A DNA stretch of 64,000 bases from Melitaea cinxia (Eukaryota; Arthropoda; Insecta; Lepidoptera; Nymphalidae), in assembly GCF_905220565.1 (NCBI RefSeq), contig NC_059405.1, positions 13,532,081 through 13,596,080 of the forward strand, in the 5' to 3' direction. Made by a program: the position numbers and the translations under genes. The notes below the pieces were generated by a model. That model was not told the origin of the DNA and did not search any database. It saw nothing but the letters and a program-made list of their open reading frames with translations. Position 1 is the stretch's first letter. Each line of letters starts with the position of its first letter. This document shows, in pieces, positions 11,405 through 22,453 of the stretch.

Positions 11405-14047
11405 CTAACGGCGATCGACCAATGTGGTGATGTTAAAGTGTTTTAACCGATCCTCATAGGAATGCAGTTCTCTTATTTTTCCTTGGTGAACCGCAAGGTA
11501 GAAAAGAAATCTCTTCTGTATACACTCAATTCGACCAATATGACAATGGTAGTGCGGGTTCCAAACACTAGAACAATATTCTAAGATGGAACGAACTAGG
11601 GCATTATAGGTGCATTTTAGAGCAGATATACTTTTAAAGTTCTTACAGTTTCTCCATATAAACCCTAGCATCTTAAAGGACCTGGAGACTATAGAATCAA
11701 TGTGAGCAGTGAAGGATAACTTTTTATCTAGTATTACTCCTAAATCCCGAATTTGATCGACTACGTCTAAATAATCATTTTGGACATGGTATTTTGTTAA
11801 AATAGGTTTGCGTTGTTTAGTGAATGTAATATGCTTGCACTTTTGAATATTAAGGGGTAATTTATTATTTAATGTCCAGTCAGAAATACGACTCAAGTCC
11901 TCTTGAAGCAAATCAGCGTCAGATGCACATTTAATCGTTTTAAAAATTTTAAGATCATCCGCGAATAAAGAGAAATTTGAGTGGCGAATTTCATTTGCCA
12001 AATCGTTTATAAATAACAAGAAAAGAATAGGACCTAAATGTGAGCCCTGTGGAACACCAGATGTTATTTCAAATTCCTTAGATTCATAGCCACAAACCAC
12101 AACTTTTTGGAACCTAGGTGACAGATATGATGAAAACCATTTTAGTAAGTTTCCATGGATGCCCCCATGGCTTAATTTGTTCAGAAGTAAAGAATGGTCT
12201 ACCCTATCAAAAGCCTTACTAATATCAGCGTAAATGGCATCAATTTGTTCACCTCTGTCGATGGCTTCTGTAACTTCAGTCACGTATGTGGCGAGATTAG
12301 TCATCGTGGACATTTTATCACGAAACCCATGTTGTTCCGACACTAATATAGGTTTAAGATGATTGGTTAAAATTGGACACACAACTGACTCTAACAACTT
12401 ACCGAAAATGGGTAAAAGTGAAATAGGCCTGTAGTTTTGAATATTATTAGCATCCCCACCTTTCGGGATTGGAGAGACATTAGCTTTCTTCCATGTTAAA
12501 GGAAAAATTCCACTGTAGAGGGATTTGTTAAAAATAATGCTTAGGGGCCGGGAAAGACTTGACGCACAGTTTACAACAAAAATAGCCGGAATATGATCCG
12601 GGCCAGAGCTTTTATTTTTATTTATTTTTTTTATTAATTTTTCGATTGCATCTTGTTTGATGGTAACATCACAAATGCAACGACAAGGGGCGTTATGCGG
12701 ATTATTTATATCTGTGTGTAAATTTGCAGTACTTAAGGTAGACGGCACTCTTGTGATTCTGTAAACCTGTGAGAATTGATCAGCGAAAGCGTCACAAATA
12801 GAAACGGGAGATGAATATGTGGTTCCATTTAAATGCATTTCGGATGGTATTCGGCCCCTTGATTTACGTTTAGATGTTATAAAGGACCAAAATGCCTTAA
12901 TGTTATTATTATTAATAGAATTTTCAATATTTTCCAAATATATGGAATACGATATTTTAATCTGATTATGACATCTGGACCTGGCCAATGAAAATTCGTA
13001 TCCGTCAATAGGGTTCTTATACTTTTTGTACCTTTTGCGAAGTTTTTCCTTTTCTTTCAACAAATTTATTAAGTTTTTATTGTACCAAATTGGATACTGT
13101 CCACGTCTGCTGGCTCGTACCTTTGGAACATGTTTGCTAATAATATCATTCAGTATAGAGTAAAACATCACAACCATTTCGTCGACAGTGTCAGCGTTCT
13201 CCAATGTATCCTCCCAATGTATGTCGCCTATCTCTTTATTTATGGATATATAGTTAGCTTTATAAAAATTATACTTAGTTACGTATTTTTTCTCTAAATA
13301 ATGTGAAATCGGAAAGTCAATACTAATATTTAAAGGGGGATGAAATTTATCCACGTTAGACAAAGGTACAGGAGAGAGTTCTGTTTTCACGCATGACATA
13401 TTACTTAGTATTAGGTCTAAAATTTTACTATCATCATTCAAAATAGCATTAAACTGCTGTAGGTTATGTAAGGCCAAAAAGTCGAGAAAACACTGAGTAA
13501 GACTTGTAGACACACAATTGGGTATAGTACAGGTATAGTCAAATTGATCAGGAATTAAGTTCCAAGAAATTTGACCAATATTAAAATCACCAACCACCAA
13601 TATATCAGAGTTGTCAATTTGAGAAATAGCATTACTGATACAATCCAATTGATTTTCCAGACGAACTAGAGACAAAGGTGGAGGCAAATATACAGCGCAA
13701 ACAAATAAGCTCTTCGATATTCGATCGTCAGCGGAACGAGATGTTATTTTTATCCATAAGTCCTCGTTGTTACTTTCATAACATAAAAGTCTAGAACATT
13801 CGAGTCCTTTTCTTACAGCTATCAGTACTCCTCCACCATCAGATTTAGCACTATTAGTATTACATCGATCTCTTCGGTATATTACATAATTGGAGTTTAA
13901 AATCTCGGCATCAAAAATATTATCATTCAGCCATGTTTCACTGAGAATAATTAAATCATAACTACAATTAAGGCTAGCTATATATAATTGCTCCAACTTA
14001 CCACGTATACTCCTCGAGTTCTGGTAATAAATATTAAATTTATACAT
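11405..14047 (-). CDS. LINE ORF2: AP-like endonuclease and reverse transcriptase
   Basis: This 880-residue frame starts at an ATG with the usual NIYYQNSRSIRGKL opening of the endonuclease. Endonuclease motifs: SETW (E37), GDFN (153-156), LDLILSN (about 211-217) and VDKFHPPL (H236). The RT domain runs from about 515 to 780: SPIPKG and NYRPISLLP, YADISKAFD (D608), SGVPQGSHLGP (about 663-673) and FADD at 695-698, the catalytic pair. The enzyme nicks target DNA and primes reverse transcription of its own RNA at the nick (target-primed reverse transcription). The frame ends at a TAG right after DRR, about 95 codons before the natural C-terminus, where the nucleic-acid-binding region usually lies. 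Core catalytic residues are present, but the truncated protein may be impaired. Confidence 0.9.
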   Translation of the reverse strand: MYKFNIYYQNSRSIRGKLEQLYIASLNCSYDLIILSETWLNDNIFDAEILNSNYVIYRRDRCNTNSAKSDGGGVLIAVRKGLECSRLLCYESNNEDLWIKITSRSADDRISKSLFVCAVYLPPPLSLVRLENQLDCISNAISQIDNSDILVVGDFNIGQISWNLIPDQFDYTCTIPNCVSTSLTQCFLDFLALHNLQQFNAILNDDSKILDLILSNMSCVKTELSPVPLSNVDKFHPPLNISIDFPISHYLEKKYVTKYNFYKANYISINKEIGDIHWEDTLENADTVDEMVVMFYSILNDIISKHVPKVRASRRGQYPIWYNKNLINLLKEKEKLRKRYKKYKNPIDGYEFSLARSRCHNQIKISYSIYLENIENSINNNNIKAFWSFITSKRKSRGRIPSEMHLNGTTYSSPVSICDAFADQFSQVYRITRVPSTLSTANLHTDINNPHNAPCRCICDVTIKQDAIEKLIKKINKNKSSGPDHIPAIFVVNCASSLSRPLSIIFNKSLYSGIFPLTWKKANVSPIPKGGDANNIQNYRPISLLPIFGKLLESVVCPILTNHLKPILVSEQHGFRDKMSTMTNLATYVTEVTEAIDRGEQIDAIYADISKAFDRVDHSLLLNKLSHGGIHGNLLKWFSSYLSPRFQKVVVCGYESKEFEITSGVPQGSHLGPILFLLFINDLANEIRHSNFSLFADDLKIFKTIKCASDADLLQEDLSRISDWTLNNKLPLNIQKCKHITFTKQRKPILTKYHVQNDYLDVVDQIRDLGVILDKKLSFTAHIDSIVSRSFKMLGFIWRNCKNFKSISALKCTYNALVRSILEYCSSVWNPHYHCHIGRIECIQKRFLFYLAVHQGKIRELHSYEDRLKHFNITTLVDRR

Positions 14048-14109
14048 TTTTACTTATAAAAAGCTAAATACTATTGAAATAGTTACGGAGAAAAGAGAAG
14101 AATTTAAAA

Positions 14110-15189
14110 CTACTTATTAATTAAGTTTTTCAGAGTTTCGGTATTTTTTACCCACACCGCTGCCGACGAATCGTCTTTCCTTAACATTACTCGTCCATTA
14201 CGAACCCAAACGTATTTGTACTGGTTGTCCTTTTTAAATATGCGAGCTTGGGCGTGCAGTGCACGGTTGTTCGGTGACAGGTGCTCCATAAGATAAATTG
14301 GTTGTTTGTCACCCCCAATACCCAGATCAGAACTACTTAACTTATTAGATGGATTAAGTTTGTTGTACTTGTAATAAGCAGCAAGCACACTATCTCGAGC
14401 CCTTGGTGAGGCTAGTTTCACAATAGTTGATCTAGGTCTAGTAGACTTTGTGTTGATTCTTGATACCCTTGAACAGGCTAATATCTCTCTCTCTTCAATA
14501 GGACACCCGACCACTTTAGTGAGCTGTAGTATTGAATTAACCAAGTTCTCATTCGAATGTTCAGGGATACAATGTACTTCAATATTGCTTTCTCGTGCAC
14601 GTTGTTCCATTAGAGACATTTTAGTGTTAAGCTCGATGACATTTTCACGAAGGTGTGCATTTTCAGCTCGCAGTCCAATTGTTTCAGACCGGAGTTCTGA
14701 AAGTTCTTTGTTAATCTCATCAAACTTGGAAGACATAAATTCTACTGATTTAGTCAGCTCAGAAATTAATTTCATATCTTTACGTAAGCTTTCAAAATCC
14801 TCCTTAAAACGTTTACCGATTGAATCAGCTATTAGTTTGTCTATTTTTGCAAACATAGAAACTTCAAACTGAGCCAAACGTTCATCAAAAATGTGAAATG
14901 ATGATGAGGCACTTGGAACGTGGTCTATTTCCGAAACATTTTCAAGAACTTCCTTTACTGGCGTTTCACTGTTATCGCCCTTTCTGCGCGGTTGCTTGCA
15001 TTCAGGACACTTCCAGGAAGATTTCGCCCTCGTTGTTATTTTAGAGAAGTTTTCTTTATTATAATTCACGCATGTATAGTGATAGTTGCGCGAGCAATGA
15101 GAACATGTCAACCTTTCAGTGACGCTAATTAATTGGCTACACGCACTACAAGAACTCATGGCTAAACTTTCACAGCGACAAAGGCTCAC
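14110..15189 (-). CDS. LINE ORF1: PHD finger, coiled coil and FP-like domain
   Basis: The product has 359 residues. The N-terminus has a C4HC3 PHD-type zinc finger: C14, C17, C29, C32, H37, C40, C61 and C64. A charged linker follows, then a long coiled coil (about 105-200, rich in E, K, L and S with heptad leucines around LSELRSETIGLRAEN). The C-terminal half (about 200-355) resembles the FP-type domain seen in many lepidopteran ORF1 proteins, with ESNIEVHCIPE, a RPRSTIVKLASPRARDSVL segment, IYLMEHLSPNNRAL and YKYVWVRNGRVMLRKD. ORF1 proteins of this group probably bind element RNA and self-associate through the coiled coil; the PHD finger may contact chromatin. The frame is intact, and ORF2 follows after 62 nt. 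Confidence 0.85.
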   Translation of the reverse strand: MSLCRCESLAMSSCSACSQLISVTERLTCSHCSRNYHYTCVNYNKENFSKITTRAKSSWKCPECKQPRRKGDNSETPVKEVLENVSEIDHVPSASSSFHIFDERLAQFEVSMFAKIDKLIADSIGKRFKEDFESLRKDMKLISELTKSVEFMSSKFDEINKELSELRSETIGLRAENAHLRENVIELNTKMSLMEQRARESNIEVHCIPEHSNENLVNSILQLTKVVGCPIEEREILACSRVSRINTKSTRPRSTIVKLASPRARDSVLAAYYKYNKLNPSNKLSSSDLGIGGDKQPIYLMEHLSPNNRALHAQARIFKKDNQYKYVWVRNGRVMLRKDDSSAAVWVKNTETLKNLINK

Positions 15190-15243
15190 AGTTGTTTTAC
15201 TACACTAATAAATGCTCACAGTTATTTTACTACACTAATAAAT
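15184..15243 (-). repeat. duplicated 30-bp unit at the LINE 5' end
   Basis: Two consecutive 30-bp units (15184-15213 and 15214-15243) beginning gctcacagtt differ at one position, and a third partial unit (gctcaa) follows. They lie directly upstream of the ORF1 start on the minus strand, where internal promoter sequences of LINEs sit. Confidence 0.85.
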
Positions 15244-15255
15244 GCTCAATACACT

Positions 15256-15574
15256 GTCATTTGTCTTTGAGGGTAGGTTCTAAAAATATTATAATTTGTT
15301 GTAAACACAATAAGTTTTATGTTATTTTTCACCTTAATAACGTCGTTAATAAGTAGCACTGGCACTAGTTTTCAATTTCTTAAGTGCTTATTAAAGAGTT
15401 ATAAATAAACTCAAAAACTTTAATAACTTTAAACTCGTAAAATAGATTTAAATATACGGAGGAAAACATAGATCTGATCTCTTAGATCGATTAATTTATT
15501 CATTGAATGATAAAGTGATAATTTTATAGTATAAGATATTTGAAATGCTTTCAATCTTAAATATGTACAATGTA

Positions 15575-15616
<42 letters not shown>

Positions 15617-16920
15617 TACATACATGTATACATACACCGGCAGGCACTTCTACACACATGCAAATACACAAACAGTCATAAATCATTAAAGACTAGTTTA
15701 CATAACTGTATACATAACTTTACCGCAATCAAAAAACATGAGTTATATAATTTTTTACAGACATCAAATAAAAACAATTACGTTCAACATTACTTATTCG
15801 TTATTTATACGTGCGTATACTGTTTTATAAAAGATAAATTAATGAAATCCCAAATAAATAAGAAGGAAATTAATTCACCATCCGTCTCTGAAAGCTCTGC
15901 TGATTAAATCCACTTTGTTACGTACATAAAGCTGTGACATGTGACGTAACAAAAAGATACCTTGAACAAAGATCCTGAGTACTCTCCATTGATAAGATCT
16001 TATGGTACATAAATATGGAAATATATTCATAGAAATGGCATCATGTATATCATTATTAGCCTAATTTTGTGATGATTTTATTTATTTAAATTGTTCTCAA
16101 AATCTCTTCAGCTGTCTCTAAATGAAGGGGAAAGGATCTGAAAATTAATGGCATGTTATAATAGTTATAATTTACTTTGATTATTAACTTAAAGAATATT
16201 GAAATTTTTTCAGGTCTCTTTTTAACATTCTCTTAGAAATAACAGCATACCCCGCAACTTTTATTTTTATAGCGATGACTATTCTTATTCACCTTTTTAT
16301 TATTCTTTGTTTATTGCCTGATTAATTCTAAAATTTTATAAATTTTCTCTATCATTTTGTAAATAGATGATTAATCTAAAATAAATAAAAAAACAAACAT
16401 TAAGCTGTATTACTATATTACTGCAACGAATTGGATATCTTTTTTGTGTCCGTTAACATTAGGACAAAGTTTGCATAAAAAATAAATCAATACAATCATG
16501 AAAAAAAAGCGACAATAAGTTCACCGATACAGCTATCAACATACACAATAGCACTTCCAATACAGTCTGTACTGTCTCCATACATACACATATGAGCGAA
16601 AGTATAGCTACGACAACTTACGGTCGGTTGAGCGTTGAAAGATCGACGAAATTATTCAAAACGAAAGTGAACTGAGATCTGACGTGATCGGCGTGCGAGA
16701 TGTGACATACCGTCACACACACCGGCTAGTTAGTAGATAGCCCGCGTTTGTTTTTTATAGGCTTATAAAGTAAATTTACATAGATAACAACTGACATTGT
16801 ATATAGCTAATTTGTGTCTATTAGAAAAAAAAAATGAAATTTGAAAAAAGTCTTTTATTAGAAGTTTTAAGAGTTGTAAATAGTTTCATTATAAAAATAA
16901 GTATATATTCAAATTACATA
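15256..16920. other. AT-rich stretch with a CA microsatellite
   Basis: A (CA)n/(CATA)n tract lies at about 15583-15633. A slightly GC-richer patch at about 16555-16745 (tcggttgagcgttgaaagat and neighbours) is of unknown nature; a regulatory element or old MITE is possible. Apparent frames over the CA tract are repeat artefacts. Confidence 0.5.
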
Positions 16921-17202
16921 TTTTTTTTATATAACTACGTCGGCAAACAAGCGTACGGTTCACCTGATGGTAAGCTATTACCGTAGCCTATAGACGCGCG
17001 TAACACCAGAAGCATTGCAAGCGCGTTGCCTATCCTATCCCGATCCTCCAGGAGCTCTTGTCACCTTACTCACTACAGAAACACAATACTGCTTGAAAGC
17101 CGTATTATTTAGCTGTGATCTTCTGTGAGGTCGAGGTACTTCCCCAGTCAGATTGCCCCAGATTTTGAGCAAGAGATTTCCTACTGTGCCCTACTTCAAT
17201 TA
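16921..17202 (-). mobile_element. family-A SINE copy 2
   Basis: A T-rich start, then cggcaaacaagcgtacggtt, acctgatggtaagctattac, agctgtgatcttctgtgagg and tgtgccctacttcaatta match the other copies in reverse orientation. The poly(T) at the left is the 3' A tail on the minus strand. Confidence 0.75.
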
Positions 17203-19068
17203 CGGACATAATAATAACTGACTAATATATAACGGTCAATAGTTATAACTTAGCGTAAAATTACAAGAAAGATTTATGAAATACCAACTATTTATACGGT
17301 CTTTAAATTTTACTTGAATTTGTAATCTCGACTGCACTGATTAATCTCGTTCGTGTCTTCTCCATTCAACTGACATTGGCCAAATTATTTGTGATATTTT
17401 GACGCTCTTGAAATTTTTTATTTAAATCGAATGAATGAAAATTAATATAAATGAATGAGTAAATGAAAAAATAGGTATATTTTGAATGAGTTATTTGATT
17501 AAAATATGTTATGGTGCGTATTAACTATGTATATAAAAATGTAGTCTAATAAATGGATTAAATTATAAAAAGCTAGCGTTTGATAACATTACACTTATTT
17601 TTAATAGAATTTACGTTTTATTAAGTGCCGACTCGTATAGTATTCAATACAAATGGGAACGAATACTAATAACTTTAAGTGTTTTTTATTGATAAAGGTT
17701 CAGTTTCACATTTAAATGATAATATTAATAGATATATCAACTAATATAATTTTTACATAAATGCTTTTTTTTATCTAAATGTGTAAAGTTATTTCAGAAG
17801 TATGAAATCTGATAATTTACTATATTTTGTGTCATAACGACCAATCAACATTATTTGGAAAATAAGTAAAATAATAGATAACATTTGTGTTTGTATCTAT
17901 TATTACCAATTGCAATGTATGAATTCATTTTCGAATCATCGACTCTCATAGATCATAATAAAGTGAAATGCACATAAATAGCTACATAATAATTAGCAAT
18001 TTATATTTTTGATAAATTCAAACATAACAATTTAAAACATATTCTTGCATCGTCCGCGTGGATGACACAATTTTAGCTATTTATTCCATCAAAATACACG
18101 TAACTCTAAAATGACGCAGCATTCTACTGGTAAAAAGTATTCCAATTTTCAAAATCGCTCCAATAATTTTTTAATTTATCTGACACATTAAAATTAAAAA
18201 TCAAGTCTTACGTCTTTTTAATATTAGTGTAGATTATGTATGTATATACATACTTGTACAGAGTGTTTGATTGTTGTGGATCAACTGTGTGTTAAAGTAA
18301 TATTTGGTCTTAGAGTATTTAGTATTTTGACCACACAAAATGTTCCACGGTGTGACTAGGACTTACTTTTCTGCTATGAATAAAAATATGGAGCTTAATT
18401 CACGTATTCTGTGGTTAATGTATAAATATTCTCTTATTTAAAAGGTAAATGAAAATCCGGTATGAACAAATAAATGTGCGATCGTAAAGTCAAAATTTCG
18501 AACTTCGAAAAGGCTTACGAAACCTGTCATCAAAATGAAAGTATCCTTGTCAGCTCTTCACACGGTCGTATATAAGTAAATACGCCAATATTATCCGGGC
18601 TCGCCCGTAAATCGGATTATACTCTTGTTTATGTCTGGTTGCGGCTCAGAAACCCTTAACGTATTTGATGGCCTTTTTACACTCGGAGATTGAATTTAAT
18701 CCTTAGATCAACTGTTGCTGACGACTTACCATTTAAAGCATTAGGATATGAATTAACCAGTCAAATATATTTTTCACATAATTTCCTTTTCCATCTTTTT
18801 TTTTCTCTTGTGTAATTGTTGTAATGTGGTGTAGTATTTTATTACTTCATATATTGGTAAATGTTTATTTGGTACTGTTATTTATTTAGTTAACAAAATA
18901 TTAGCTTTTGTTTGTATGGAATATATGTGTGTGCCGTCGATACTTTTGAAGTTATTTCAGTTTATATTCGTTAAAAAGCGTTAATAAAAAATAGGTAACC
19001 AGTCTTTGATAATTTTGATGGTATTTATAATTATATTTGTTCTGAGGAGAAAAAACTTTAGAGTTAAA
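17203..19068. other. AT-rich stretch, nothing recognised
   Basis: No exon-like composition and no shared repeat was identified. Confidence 0.45.
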
Positions 19069-19165
19069 GATGGATAGATAGATAAAAACTTTATTTACAA
19101 TTTCACATTCCACACACAATTAACAAAATAAAAATAAAAACAAAAGCAAGAAATAAAACATCTTA
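19069..19165 (-). mobile_element. possible LINE 3' tail
   Basis: The order gatagataaaaactttattt then acaatttcacattccacac, read on the minus strand, gives a non-coding end with AATAAA followed by a (TATC)n tail, as in several insect non-LTR elements. The limits are uncertain. Confidence 0.3.
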
Positions 19166-19339
19166 ATGGCATCGATATTATCACACTCAAATACAGTGTA
19201 TGTGTGCTGCAGAATCGCAAAAAGGTATGTAATTCAGTACTAAAAGATCAATCCTAGGAAAGATCGAATGATTTTCAGTTACTACCAGTTACGGTAAGAG
19301 AGCACAATGCTTGGTTTGTGACGTAATGTTGTACATATC

Positions 19340-19656
19340 ATCATTACAGCCTATACAGTCCACTGCTGGACACAGGCCTCCACAAGTTCGTGCCAAAAAT
19401 GGCGTAAACTCATGTGTTTTGCCCATAGTCACCACGCTGGGCAGGCGGGTTGGTGACCGCAGTACTGGCTTTGTCGCACCGAAGACGCTGCTGCCCGTCT
19501 TCGGCCTGTGTATTTCAAAGCCAGCAGTTGGATGGTTATCCCGCCATCGGTCGGTTTCTTAAGTTCCAAGGTGGTTGTGAAACCTTGTTATCCCTTAGTC
19601 GCCTCTTACGACACCCACGGGAAGAGAGGGGGTGGCTAAATTCTTTAGTGCCGTAC
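19340..19656 (-). mobile_element. family-B SINE-like repeat with RTE tail, near full length
   Basis: The parts run from cagcctatacagtccactgc through gcctccacaagttcgtgcc, accgaagacgctgctgcc, ccgccatcggtcgg, cttagtcgcctcttacgac and ggtggctaaattctttagtg. On the minus strand the 3' end carries codons of the RTE C-terminus (EAY-Q). The copy at 53.3 kb is its closest full match here. Open frames over it are fortuitous. Confidence 0.7.
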
Positions 19657-22030
19657 ATATACATATTGTTATTTAAAGTATGTATTATAAATAATAAAGT
19701 GTCAAAAAAAATAATAGGTAAACGATTTAAATAGATATGTTTTAAAACGTAAGATTAATGAAAATATTTTAATTAGTAATTACATAAAAGGTAACACAGA
19801 TAGTGACAAAAGATGCCTCATAGTCATCATCGCTTTGCTAATCTTTGTTATAATTGTACAAGACAGAGCATAATTACCACAAAGAATTCTAACTCCAGGA
19901 TTTCATGATTCATGCAATATCTAAGAAAATGTGAAAATATAATCCAACTATGGAATCAACGTTAGTTATACGGGACTGCTCATGATTCATGTAGGGACCT
20001 TCGTCCCAGAATGACTAATGGCTGTCACGATGATTATCCCCTACGCAACATGGGATTAGGGAAGTTAGAAATATTGCGGTATGTTTTTTTTCTCTAAGAT
20101 GTTAATGTATCTATACTTATATGATATATATAATCTTATGATGCGTATGAGCTATGGAGCGTATGACATATGGGAAAAAGGAAAAAAGTCCGTTCTGAAC
20201 GTTTTGTTTAAATTGTGATTGACTAATATATATGTTGATATAAAACCTGCTTTTTAAGAGTTCAGGTTAAATTATACTACTTATATAAAACAATTTGTCA
20301 AGCACTATAACTCAAAACAGGTGAAAGCAACGCTCTTTAGTTTTTAAGATTAAACTAAAACGATTCGGTTTTTTATCTCATTTTACCACTTATTTATCTT
20401 TATTTCGGAAACTAATTGCTTAATATTAAAGTGGAACGGATGTGAAACATAAAACAGTCAAATAAAAGATATCTCACTACACATAAAAAACAATTTCTAT
20501 GAAAATCTTAGAAAACACTTTCGCTGTGTAACAAGCTATTATAATAATTACGACTATAAGTCATTGCCCTGAAGTGGAAACAATTATGTGGAACTTTTAC
20601 TTTTTAACACTGTCTATGCCCTTAGAGGGTCACGAAAGTGAATTTATTAATCTTTATGTGTCTGAATGTATCAGAATATCAAGAAAGTTATAGATTTCAC
20701 TTTCTTTGAAATTACGGTGAGGTGAGGTTTTAAGAGCTTCCACGACTTGGCCCTAATGTAGGGCGACTAAGAGCGCTGATTTATTTGTCTACTACACGTT
20801 TTACGTAGATTTATTAAGAATTTTCAATGCGCTTGATACTTTTTCACGTTTGTTATTGCTTCATTTCTATGAGTACTATATTTTAAAGCCAAAGCTATGA
20901 TCAGACTTATAAGCTATTCATCATAATTATTGACATACCATTTAAGATTCGAATAATTACAAACAGATAAAGAGGAAAACAGACCTTACTTTGTGTTCAA
21001 TCCAGCATTCCATACTTATGATATAATTATATGTATTTTATAAGTTGAGTGGAATGGATTCAATAAAGGTATATAATTATAGTAGAAAATCTGCCATTTT
21101 AACTAAAACACAAAAATAGTAAGAACGTAATAAACAATGATTAATAGTATTTATTTATTTATTTAAATAGTAGTAGTAATAGTATTATTGTAGTATATTA
21201 TTCGGATATGACATTTACGACTCATATTATGAGTAGGAACATTACAGCTGTAAAATCCCTTAAACAAAGAACAGAAAAAAGAAAACAACAAGAACTTTCT
21301 AGATGATACAGATTAAAAAAGTTTAAAACTCGTTCTTTCAATTTTCATTTTTCGAAACGAAAAAAAAAAATATCTCGTCGAAGTTTTTACGGTTCCTCGT
21401 TTTTATTTTCGCCGCTCCTAAATTTACGATCATGCCCGAACAAATATGAACGTATTTTTAATGTTTAATAAAATGCGAAATAACGTACTTTTTACGATGT
21501 GTAAAATTTTGTGTATCAAGTGGTTCCCTTTTTTTTATAACAAATAAAATAAATCCGTGATTCATTTTTTATCATCCTTGTAAATATGTATATGAGTCGT
21601 TTCAACTATTAATGTAAAAATGTTTGACATTTGTTTTAAGGATCTGGACACATATCAATGTGTGCGTGAAATTACAAATTACACAACATGCATATTGACG
21701 AATAGACAAACATTTGTACTCGCCATAATTATAAATGTTTATACTGTACGTGGAAAGTCAATAAAAATAAAATGTAATTTAAAATTATATTTTTTTTACT
21801 AGTTAATTTAACTGAAATATAAATACGCATATTAGATGTAGCTATATTCACCATGCACATGTATATTATAATGCACTTTATTATGAGTTGTGGCTCACAA
21901 ATGGACATGTGTATATTGTTTATATAAATTAGACGCACACAATCACATGCTTAGATTGATATGTATTTACTACTTACAGAACAGTTCAATGAAGACTTCG
22001 TAGTAATTATTGTTGTATGTTGTCGCGCTT
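19657..22030. other. AT-rich stretch, nothing recognised
   Basis: A few GC-richer motifs (for example around 20000-20070) are not shared with other repeats here. No exon was recognised. Confidence 0.45.
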
Positions 22031-22385
22031 TAGCTTGTAATATCTCACTGCTGGGTATAGGCCTCTTTCTCTATGTAGAAGAAATATCAAAGCTTAATCC
22101 ACCACGCTGCTCTACTGCAATTTGGCGGATATACTGCCTACTATGAGTAACGATCGCTATCAGGTGTTCATGATAACAACCGGACCGACAGCTTAACGTG
22201 CTCTCCGAGGCACAGTAGGGAGAACCACAAGGAGTAACAACCAGACCTGAAATAAATAATTGTATAAACACAAATATCTACCTCCAGCGGGAATCGAATC
22301 CGCGACCGGCGGTCTTTAGGCGCCGCCGACACGGCACTCGCATCATTGCACACGCCAGAGCGGTCGTCGAGATTATTCAGTATAC
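22031..22385 (-). mobile_element. composite tRNA-headed SINE with RTE-type tail (family H)
   Basis: Read on the minus strand, the 5' part (about 22270-22385) is tRNA-like, with a B box inside gcggattcgattcccgctgg. The 3' part (22031-22115) is the family-H tail (cagtgagatattacaagct), related to 5528-5625 and 63479-63560. This is the usual arrangement of a tRNA-headed SINE borrowing a LINE 3' end for retrotransposition. Confidence 0.65.
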
Positions 22386-22453
22386 GGTTATTGATATAAT
22401 AATATAGAAAAGTATTTAAATAGGTGTTTTGAAAATTACAATAATTAAAAAAC

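Larger units (their letters stand above)
11041..15255 (-). mobile_element. near-complete two-ORF non-LTR retrotransposon (CR1/Jockey-like)
   Basis: On the minus strand the element reads: a 5' region with a duplicated 30-bp unit, ORF1 (14110-15189), a 62-nt spacer, ORF2 (11405-14047 plus an in-frame continuation to 11117), and a short A/T-rich 3' region. A PHD-finger ORF1 with an AP-endonuclease/RT ORF2 fits the CR1/L2 side of the Jockey superfamily; I cannot fix the clade by eye. The outer limits are estimates because no target-site duplication was recognised. Apart from one nonsense codon in ORF2, both frames are open over 3.9 kb, so the copy is young. It lies just downstream of the signal-peptide exon and antisense to it. 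Confidence 0.85.

Noticed and set aside
14450..15132. Plus-strand frames of 140 and 70 residues
   Set aside because: Antisense to LINE ORF1, which has clear domains on the minus strand.
15545..15907. 120-residue frame with a His/Thr run
   Set aside because: The run comes from the CA microsatellite; the remainder is A/T-driven.
19311..19734. Short plus-strand frames of 83 and 94 residues (also 6468-6707 and 53471-53701)
   Set aside because: They recur only because the same family-B repeat is present at each place; no coding role is supported.
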